This document shows positions 41,558 through 50,800 of a stretch of DNA of 64,000 nt, piece by piece. Each line of letters begins with the position of its first letter. The stretch's first letter is position 1. The notes beneath the pieces were generated by a model, which saw only the letters and a list, made by a program, of their open reading frames with translations, was not told where the DNA came from and did not search any database. A program made the translations under genes and the position numbers. Origin of the DNA: Streptomyces turgidiscabies Car8 (GTDB taxonomy: Bacteria; Actinomycetota; Actinomycetes; Streptomycetales; Streptomycetaceae). The stretch is taken from NCBI RefSeq assembly GCF_000331005.1, contig NZ_AEJB01000655.1, positions 1-64,000 on the forward strand, given 5' to 3'.

Positions 41558-44500
41558 GCCCCCGGTTGCCCGAAGCCGCCAATGCCTCGCGCCCCGGGAC
41601 CGCCGCAGGCATCCCCGCCTCCGGGATGCAGGCGGGCCTGTGGTTCATCAACCAGACACGGCCGGACGTCCCGTTGTACACCGTGCCCCTGGTCCTGCGA
41701 CTGACCGGCGAGCTGGACATCGAGGCCGTGCGGAGCACGCTCCACGCTCTGCCGGACCGCCACGACCTGCTGGGACTGCGGTTCGCGGTGGGGCCCGAGG
41801 GCGCCGTACTGGTCCCGGGGAACGGCCGCCCCGATGTCACCGTCCTGGACCTGCGGGACAGGCCGGACGCGCCGGCCGCCTGGGAGGCGCTCCTCCAGGA
41901 CTGCCTGCACCGTCCCCAGGACCTGGGAGCCGAGGCAGGGTACCGGGCGGTGTTCGCCTCGCTCGACGACCGGCACCACATGCTGGCTCTCTTCCTGCAC
42001 CACGCGTATCTGGACGCCCGGTCAGTTGAGGTTCTCCTGCGTGAACTGGTGGCCGAGTTGGGGTCCGGGGCGGCCCCGGACACCGAGCCGGTCCCGTACC
42101 GGCGGGTGGCCGAGTGGCTTCGGGAGAGTGCCCAGGGCCCCGTAGGCGAGGCGAGCCGCGCGTACTGGCAGGCGGAGCTCGCCGGCGGCACCGACTTCCG
42201 GCTGCCCACGGACCACGACCGGCCGCAAGAGCGCTCCTACGCCGCTGCTCATCTGCGCCGACGGATTCCGGCGGGATTCCTGACGCGGCTGGAGCAGTTC
42301 TGCCGGGACCAGCGCGCCACTCCCTTCATGGTGCTGGCCTCCGCCTACGCGATGGCGCTGGCCACGTGGTCGGGTGTCGCTGAGGGCGCCGATCCGGTGA
42401 TGTCCGTGCCGCAGACGCTGCGGCGCGAGGAATGGCTTCAGGACGTCGTGGGGCCACTGCTCAACAGCGTGCCGTTGCGGATCCCGGTGAGCTGGACCGG
42501 GACGTTCCGTGAACTCCTGACGACGACGCGGAAGCAGGCGGCGGGCGCCATGCTGAACGCCGCCATCGGCTACGACGAGATCCTGGCCGCCGCGGGGCGC
42601 GTCGGCTCCCGGTCCGGACCCCCCGTCACTTCGGTCTCTTTCCAGGTATCCGAGGAAGTGCAGCAGACGTTCCGGGCCGAGGGCCTTGTCGTGGTGGACC
42701 TCCTCGTTCCTCCCCCGGTCATCGACCTGGACCTCACCTGGGATGTGCGGCTGGACGAGACCGGCGGATCGCTCGTGGTCGCGTATGCCGCCGAGCTGTT
42801 CTCCCCTAAGACCGTCGAGCGGATGTCCGACGAGTTCCTCGCCCTCGCCGAGACCCTGATGGCGGCACCCGATGTGCCTCTGAGCCAGGTGTCGTACCGC
42901 GGTGCCGAGGAGTCCGCCCGGGCCTGGGCCCTGGGCGAGGGAGCGCCTCTGCCGCCGCTGCCCGGCGCATCGGTGGACGAGGTCTTCCGGCAGGCCGTCG
43001 CCGCGCACCCGGACACCACCGCGGTCATCCATGGCACGCGGGCCTGGTCCTACGCCGAACTCGACACCGCCGGTGATCTCATCGCGGACCGACTGCGGGC
43101 CGCAGGTGTGTCCCAAGGAGCGGCCGTCGCCCTGGCACTCCCGCGTGGCCGCGTGGCCGTCGCCGCGATGCTGGGCGTCATGCGGGCAGGAGCCGCCTAC
43201 CTCCCGCTCGATCCGGACCAGCCGGCCGCGCGGACCCGCGCCGTCGTGGAACGGGTCCGGCCCGCTGCCGTCCTGGCCGACGAAAGCACAGCCGATGCGG
43301 CCGGTGCTCTCGGTTGCCGCCTCGTGACGGTCCCGGCCGAGGACGCTTTGACCCGACACCCCGAGCCGGCCGCATCGCGCGGGCCGACCCGGGGCAGCGC
43401 CTCCCCCGATGACCCGTGCTACGTGATGTGCACCTCGGGGACCACCGGTGAGCCCAAGGCTGTGGAGATCACCCATCGCGGGGTGATCTCCCTCGCCCAC
43501 CGCCCGGGATTCGTTCTTCTGGGCCCCGGCGATGTCGTGCTGCAGGCAGCGCCGGTGCACTTCGATGCGTCCACCTTCGAGATCTGGGGAGCCCTGCTCA
43601 ACGGTGCCGCTCTCGTCGTCGCCCCCCGGACCCAGCTGACCGGTCCGGAGCTCACCGAACTGGTCGAGGGGCACGGCATCACCACCCTGCACCTGACCGC
43701 CGGCCTGCTTCGCGTGGTGGCCGACGGCCACGGCCGGTGCTTCGCCGGGCTGCGCACCCTGCTCACGGGCGGCGACGTGGTGCCGGTCCAGGCGGTACGC
43801 CGGTTGATGACGGAGTACCCGGACCTGCGCGTGGTGGCCTGTTACGGGCCGACGGAGAACACCACGTTCTCCATGGTGGAGGTTCTGGACGCGCCACCCG
43901 CAGACTTCGTGCCGCTGGGCAGACCGCTGGCCGGCCGCAGCGCCCACCTGCTGGACCCGTGGCTGCGGCCTGTACCGGATGGAGCCGTCGGCGAGATCCA
44001 TGTGGGTGGGGCGGGCCTCGCCCGCGGGTATCTCGGCGACACCGGCACCACCGTTGAGCGGTTCGTCACCCATCCCGCAAGGCTGGGTCAACTGCTCTAC
44101 CGCACGGGCGACCTGGCCCGGCGCCGACCGGACGGGACATGGCAGTTCCTCGGCCGCAGGGACCACCAGGTGAAGATCCGCGGCGTACGCGTGGAGCCCG
44201 CCGAGGTGGAGTCGGCCCTTCTGCGCCACCCCGGGGTTCAGCGGTGTGTGGTCCTGCCCCGGGGCGAGGCAGGCGAATTCTCCCTGACCGCCTATGTTGT
44301 GGCCCGCCCCGGCACACCGGCGGGTGCCCTGCGCGACCATCTCCTCGGCGCCCTGCCCACCGCGCTGGTGCCCACCGCCTATGTCCTGCTCGACGAGCTG
44401 CCGCTGACGGCGCAGGGCAAAGTGGATGCCGCCCACCTCGGCCGACTGCCGCTCACCGTGGCTGAGGACGCGGTGGAGGAACCGCTCGATCTCACCGAGG

Positions 44501-44868
44501 CGGCGGTCCGTGACATCTGGTGTGCGGCCCTGCGCCTGGAGAAGGTCTCCGTGCACACCAACTTCTTCGAGGCCGGTGGGCATTCACTCGCGGCGCTGAG
44601 CATCGCCGGCCTGCTGGAGCGCGAGTTCGGCCGACGGGTGCCCGTCTCCGAAGTGCTGCGCCATCCCACCGTCCGCACCCTTGCCACCTGGCTGGAATCT
44701 GGCCGCCCTTCGTCCGCCGGTCCGGCCGGCAGGCCGCGGCCCCAGGACTCGATCCACATCGAGATGGCCGCGGACCTCGCCGTGGCCAGCGCGGATGAAC
44801 TCGCCATGCTCCAGCGGCTCGTCCCGGGCTACGACGCCCCCCTCACCACGGAAGGTTCTCGTTCATGA
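41554..44868 (+). CDS. NRPS module C-A-PCP, predicted Hpg
   Basis: 1,104 aa, GTG 41554. C domain has HHAYLDA (about 148) instead of HHxxxDG. A domain: YVMCTSGTTGEPKAVE, FDASTFEIWGALLNG, CYGPTEN, YRTGDLARRRPDGTWQFLGR, GKVDAA with Lys about 955. By eye the pocket reads D-A-F-H-L-G-C-T-F, whose first six match Hpg-type codes. Combined with the Hpg genes in the operon, 4-hydroxyphenylglycine is the best prediction. PCP TNFFEAGGHSLAALS, Ser about 1010. No E domain. An MbtH partner, often needed by such A domains, is not in the window. Confidence 0.9.
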   Translation: MSPRLPEAANASRPGTAAGIPASGMQAGLWFINQTRPDVPLYTVPLVLRLTGELDIEAVRSTLHALPDRHDLLGLRFAVGPEGAVLVPGNGRPDVTVLDLRDRPDAPAAWEALLQDCLHRPQDLGAEAGYRAVFASLDDRHHMLALFLHHAYLDARSVEVLLRELVAELGSGAAPDTEPVPYRRVAEWLRESAQGPVGEASRAYWQAELAGGTDFRLPTDHDRPQERSYAAAHLRRRIPAGFLTRLEQFCRDQRATPFMVLASAYAMALATWSGVAEGADPVMSVPQTLRREEWLQDVVGPLLNSVPLRIPVSWTGTFRELLTTTRKQAAGAMLNAAIGYDEILAAAGRVGSRSGPPVTSVSFQVSEEVQQTFRAEGLVVVDLLVPPPVIDLDLTWDVRLDETGGSLVVAYAAELFSPKTVERMSDEFLALAETLMAAPDVPLSQVSYRGAEESARAWALGEGAPLPPLPGASVDEVFRQAVAAHPDTTAVIHGTRAWSYAELDTAGDLIADRLRAAGVSQGAAVALALPRGRVAVAAMLGVMRAGAAYLPLDPDQPAARTRAVVERVRPAAVLADESTADAAGALGCRLVTVPAEDALTRHPEPAASRGPTRGSASPDDPCYVMCTSGTTGEPKAVEITHRGVISLAHRPGFVLLGPGDVVLQAAPVHFDASTFEIWGALLNGAALVVAPRTQLTGPELTELVEGHGITTLHLTAGLLRVVADGHGRCFAGLRTLLTGGDVVPVQAVRRLMTEYPDLRVVACYGPTENTTFSMVEVLDAPPADFVPLGRPLAGRSAHLLDPWLRPVPDGAVGEIHVGGAGLARGYLGDTGTTVERFVTHPARLGQLLYRTGDLARRRPDGTWQFLGRRDHQVKIRGVRVEPAEVESALLRHPGVQRCVVLPRGEAGEFSLTAYVVARPGTPAGALRDHLLGALPTALVPTAYVLLDELPLTAQGKVDAAHLGRLPLTVAEDAVEEPLDLTEAAVRDIWCAALRLEKVSVHTNFFEAGGHSLAALSIAGLLEREFGRRVPVSEVLRHPTVRTLATWLESGRPSSAGPAGRPRPQDSIHIEMAADLAVASADELAMLQRLVPGYDAPLTTEGSRS

Positions 44869-47800
44869 ACGCGCCTGCGCCCGGGCAGCCGCCCCGCGCC
44901 GCCACTACGGCCCAGGTCTGGCCGCTCACCCCGCCCCAGCGAGCCCTGTGGTTCTTGGACAACTTCAATCCCGACAGCTCCTTCTACGTCATCAGCATGG
45001 GACTGGTGCTGCGCGGTCACCTTGACGGGACAGCCCTCTTCGACGCGCTGTCCGACTGCGTGGCACGCCATGAGGCGCTGCGCACCCGCTTCCTCACCCT
45101 GGGCGGACGCCCGTACCAGGTGTTCGCCGACGACCAGCCCGTCGACCGGACAGTCACCGACGTCTCCGACGCTGACGACCCCCTCGGCCGGGCCCGCGCT
45201 TGCCTCGACGAACTGTCCCGCACGCCCTTCGATCTGACGGCACAGGCACCGATCCGCACCCGGCTGGTGCGGATCGCCGAGGATCACCACGTCCTGCTGC
45301 TCGTCGTCCACCACATCGTCTTCGACGGGTGGTCGACCCAGGTACTGCTGTCCGACCTCGGCGAGGCGTACCGGGCGCGGGTGGCTGGCCAGGTACCGCA
45401 GCTTCGCGGTGACGGCACCGGTGTCGGCGAGTACGCCGCGCGGCTGGCAGCCCAGGACGGGGCAGGACTGGATTCCGAAGAACTCGCGTACTGGCGGGAA
45501 ACGCTGGACCACGCGCCGAGGCTGGAGCTCCCGGCCGACTTCCCCCGGCCCGACCACCGCACGTTCGCCGGCTCGGTGCATACCTTCCACCTGGAGGCGG
45601 AGACCGCGGCGGCCGTGGGCGACATCGCCCGGCAGTTCGGCACCACCACCTTCACCGTCCTCGCCACGGCGTTCTCCCGGCTCATGGCCCGTCTCTCGGG
45701 CAACCACGACGTGGTGATCGGCGTACCGCTCGCCGGGCGCACCGACGCCGACACCCTGGGGGCGGTCGGCTTCTTCGCCAATACGCTTCCCCTGCGCGTC
45801 GACCTGTCGGGGGCGGACTCGTTCCGGGAGGCCCTCGACCGGCACCGGATGGTTCATCAGGAACTGCTGAACCGCCAGCACGTGCCCTTCGCCCAGTTGG
45901 TGGAAGCCCTCAAGCCGAAGCGCGAGGCCAACCGCAATCCGTACTACGACGTCTGCTTCCAGTACCTGCCGGCGCCGGGCCACGGGGCTGACTTCGGCGG
46001 TCTGACACTCGAGTCCCTCAGCAGCGAGCGGACCGCCGCACAGTTCGACCTGAGCTGTGACATACAGCAGGCGGGGGACCGCCTGCGTGTGTACTTCGAG
46101 TACAGCAGCGAGCTGTTCACCGAGGAGACGATCCGCGGGTATGCCGACGGGTTCAGCGGCTTGGTCTGTGAGCTGGTCACCGAACTCGCCGCGCAGAAGC
46201 CCTCGCGTACACCTGACCCGGTCGCGGCGACGCCGCCGGGAAGTGCCGGCGAGTTCACTCACGCGGGTCTGCCGGATATCGTCGCCCACCAGGCCGTCCA
46301 CAAGCCGGAGCACGAGGCGGCGCGGGACGCCCGGCAGAGCGTGACCTTCCACGAACTCCATGCCGCGGCCGAACACCACGCCGCCGTTCTGTCCGCCCGG
46401 GGCATCGGCCGCCAGAGCAGGGTGGGCGTGCTGGCCTCCCCGTCGGTTCGGCAGGTGGCAGCCATGCTGGGCGTGATGAGGTCCGGAGCACTGTACGTGC
46501 CGCTCGACCCCCGGCTGCCTACCGAGCGCCTAGCGGGCATGGCGGAGGCCGCTGGATGTCGGCTGGTGCTGCACGACGGCGCGGCACCGGACACGGCGGC
46601 CGCACTCGCCATTCCCGTGCTGTCGTTCGAAGCCGCGCTCGCCGAGTCCGGGGTACAGCCGGCGCCGGCGCCGTACATGCCCGACGATCCGGCGTACCTC
46701 ATCTTCACCTCTGGAAGCACCGGTCGGCCCAAGGGTGTTGTGGTCCCGCACCGGGCGGCGGTGAGCCTCGCGAGGGCCGCCGCTGATGTCTACGAACTGA
46801 CCGACACGGACACCGTGCTGAACATGGCGTCGCCGGCCGTGGACGTCTCCATCGAGGAGCTCTTCGCCTCCTGGACGGCCGGGGCGTCGGTGCTGGTCCG
46901 CGGTTCCGACATCAGCGATGTGACGGGGCTGGTGGAGGAAGAGCGGCTCACGGTGCTGAACCTGCCGGCGGCCCTGTGGCACGAATGGACGCGCCAGGCC
47001 GCTGCCGGGGAGACCCGGATACCGGTCGGCCTGCGCCTGGTCATCGCGGGCAGCGACCGTGTGGACCCGGCGCGGGTGCGGCAGTGGCACGATGGCGTCG
47101 GCGCCGATGTCCGGCTGCTGAACGCCTACGGAGTGACCGAGGCCACGGTCACATCCACCTGGTACGACACCGCGGAACTTATGCAGGATGCGCGGCACAC
47201 GCCGCACGTGCCCATCGGCAGGCCGCTGCCGAACACCGTCGTCCATGTGCTGGACGAACACGGGGAACCGGTACCAGCAGGGGTTCCGGGCGAGCTCTTC
47301 ATCGGCGGATCCGGTGTCGCCCTGGGCTATTTGGACGCCCCTGATGAGACTGCCGCACGCTTTGTCCCCGACCCGTTCCGGCCGGGCCACTCCATGTACC
47401 GCACGGGTGACCGGGTCCGGGAACTCCCCTCGGGTGCACTGGAGTTCCGCGGCCGACTCGACAACCAGGTCAAGATCCGAGGCACCCGGATCGAACTCGC
47501 CGAGGTGGAGCGGGTCGCCAGCGAAACCTCTGGCGTCGCCGACTTCGTGGCCGACGTCCGGACGGATGAGCAGGGCACTCCCCGCCTGGTCGGCTATCTG
47601 CGGATGGCCCGGGAGGAGTCCGCCGCCTCGCTCGACGAGGTCCGGGTGGGCGAGTGGAAGCAGGTGCACGACGCCGAGGTGTTCAACGAAGTCGTGGATG
47701 GCCAGGAAGCGGAGCTCAACACCAGTGGCTGGCTGAGCAGTTACGACCTGCAGCCCATCCCGGTGCAGGACATGGCTGAGTGGCGGGACGAGGCCGTCTC

Positions 47801-50800
47801 CCGGGTCATGGAGCCGCCCGCGCGCAGAGTGCTGGAGATCGGCTGCGGCACCGGCATGATCCTGCTCGCCGTGGCGCCGCACACCGAGTCGTACATTGGC
47901 ACCGACATCTCTCCGCGCGCCCTTGAGTACGTGGACGCCCAGTTGCCCGCCGCCGGCCTCGACAGCGGCAGGGTCCGGCTGGTCGAGGCCCCGGCGCATG
48001 ATCTGTCCGCCGTCGAGGGCGAGCAGTTCGATCTGATCGTGCTCAACTCGGTGGTGCAGTACTTCCCGACCGCCCGCTACCTGGACGATGTGCTGCGTCA
48101 GGCCTGGCAACTACTCAGCCCCGGCGGTCGGTTGGTCGTCGGCGACGTGCGCGACCTGACGCTGCTACGACCCTTCCACCTGTCCGTACAACGGTGCCGC
48201 AACCCGCAGGGCGATGATCTGCGTGGTCTGCTCGACAGCGTCGAGGAGGCGGTGGAGAACGAGAACGAGCTCTGCCTCGGTCCGGACTGGTTCCATGCGC
48301 TGGGAGCTCGGCTGCCGGAGTTCGGCTTCGCCGACATCCGGGCGAAGTCGGGCCGGGCCGGCACCGAGATGAACGGGTTTCGCTTCGATGCCGTGCTGCA
48401 CAAGGCCGGCGGGGACGTGCCGACGCTTACTGGACCACGCTTGATCGACGGCGCGGACCTGTCCCTGCCGCGCTTCGACGCGCTGCTCGGGGAGATCACC
48501 GCCGACGGTCTGCTGATCCAGGGTGTCCGCGATGCCCGGGTGGCGGCCCATGCCGCCCTGTACGAGGCGATGAGCGGTCCGCAGTGCGCGTCGCTCGACG
48601 ACGGGCTGCGCCGAGCGGGGCAGCAGCTCGCCGCGGTGCACCCGGCCGACCTGGCAGCGGCGACGCGGAAGGCGGGGGCGGCGATCACCCTCACCGCGGC
48701 CGGTGACGGCCTCATCGATGTCACCGTCGTTCCGAACCCCGGCCCGACCCGAGTCCTCCCGGTCCCGAGGGACCTCCTGGCGGACGTCGGCGGTCACGCC
48801 AACCACCCACTGGACTCGGCTCTGCGCCGAGATCTGCTGCGCCGGGTCCGCGAGCACATGTCCCGGCAGTTGCCGCGGCCGATGGTCCCCAGCCGGATGG
48901 TCTTCGTCGAAGACTTCCCGCTGACCGTCAGCGGGAAGGTGGATCGCTCCCGACTGCCGGAACCAGCGCGTGCTGTACGGGACTCCGCTCGCCGGCTGCC
49001 CAGCACAGCGCAGGAGCGGGCGTTGGCCCAGGTCTGGGAGGAGGTGCTGAGCATCGACGCACTCGGCGTCGACGACAACTTCTTCGAGATCGGCGGCGAC
49101 TCGATCGGCTGGCTGCGGATCGTCTCGCGATGCTCGGCACAGGGCGTTGCTCTCACGGCACGCGATGTGTTCCAGCACCAGACCATCCGCGAGCTGGCCG
49201 CCGCCGTGGAGCAGCGCCAGGCGGATCCCGGTGACCGGGCCCACCGGCGGGGCGCCGCCGACCTGGGGGAGGAGCCGGCAGAGGCCGGGCTGACACCCGT
49301 ACAGCAGTGGTTCTTCGAGGCCTTCCCGGAGGGCCGCGACCGGCAGACCCAGACCCAGTGGTTCGCCGTTACCGAAGGGTGCGCGCTGCCCGTGCTGCGG
49401 CAGGCCGTGCACGACGTCACCGCACGGCACGCCGTCCTAGGCGGAGTGCGCTTCACCGATTCGCCGGAGGGCCGACGGCAGGTGGCTGTCCCTGTTCCGT
49501 CCGCCGCGGAACTGGGTCTGGAGGAGGTCCTGCTACCGGGAGCCGGCGCCGAGCGCGAGCGTCTGCTGGGTGAGGCGGCCGAACGGGCCCAGAACGGACT
49601 GTCGGTCACTGGGAGTCCGCTCCTGCGCGCCGTGCTGTTCCGCACCCCGGCAGGCGAGGACGATCTGCTCTTCTGGTGCATCCACCATCTGGTGGTCGAC
49701 GCCGTCTCCTGGCAGATCCTCACCGAGGACCTCGCCGCCGCCCTGCGGGCGCGCCGTGCGGGTCACCGGCCGGAGCTGCCCGCCAGCGGGGCATCCTTCC
49801 TGCGCTACAGCCGCTGGAGCCAGCAGACCGTCGGCGCTGTCCCGGACCGGGAACGGCAGTACTGGCACGAAACCGCCCGCGCCGACGAGCTCACTCTCCC
49901 GCTGAGGCGCGCCGAGGGTTCGGGCCGGTACGGCGACGCACACCGTCCGGCACGCCGGGTGACCCTCGCCGAAGCCCGCACCAGGCGCTCCGGTGAACGG
50001 GTGCTCGCAGGCTGTCTGAACGCGCTGCGCCACGCGCTGGCCGACAAGGCCGGGGCGGCACCGGAGAGCGTGATACTAGAGTTCCACGGCAGGCCGACTG
50101 GGGAGGACGCCCCCGAGGTGTCGCGCACCGTCGGCTGGTTCACCGCGTTGTTCCCCTTCGTCCTGCGGGACGAGCCGGTGACGCAGACCGCCGCCCGCCT
50201 GGCGCAAATACCCGACGGCGGAATCGGCTACGGGCGACTGCGCCAGGAGGCGGGGCAGCCGCTGACCGGCGGCCCCGGCCGCGTGGTCGTGAACTACCTC
50301 GCCGGTGGCGGGGACGGCTCCGCCACCGGAGGGCTGTACCCCGTGGCGGCGCCGCAGTTCCCTGCCTGCCACGACGTGGATGCCGCGGCGGCGATGCCGT
50401 TTGCCGCCGAGGTCAACTTCTCCCTGGCACGGAACGGCACCCTGACGGCCGACCTGGTGCTGGACGACCGGTACTTCGACGTCACAGGGGCCGGTCGCTT
50501 CGCCGACCGGCTGGAGGCGGCCCTGCGCACGGCGTTCGGCGCACCCTTCTCCCTGCTGCCCGAGCAGACGCTGCGGTCGTCCGGCTACGCCTCCCTGCTG
50601 GCCGCGCTGCCGGCCGAGGACGCCTTCCCGCTCGCTCCGATGCAGCAGGTCATGCTGAACCGGCATTTGCTGGCCGGCAGCAAGGACGCCAACTACAACG
50701 AATGTGTCCTCACCCTGCGCGGCCCCCTGGACGGCGATCTCTTCCGGGACGCCTGGCGGGCGCTGGCACGGCGGTTCGACGTACTACGCACATCCGTCGA

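Noticed and set aside
42022..44583. 853-codon minus-strand frame opposite the first NRPS
   Set aside because: Low-complexity shadow of the NRPS gene.
49280..50560. Reading the domain after the first PCP of NRPS 2 as a condensation domain
   Set aside because: HHLVVDAVSW, the SRTVGWFTALFPF segment and the preceding GGDS carrier are epimerisation-type features.
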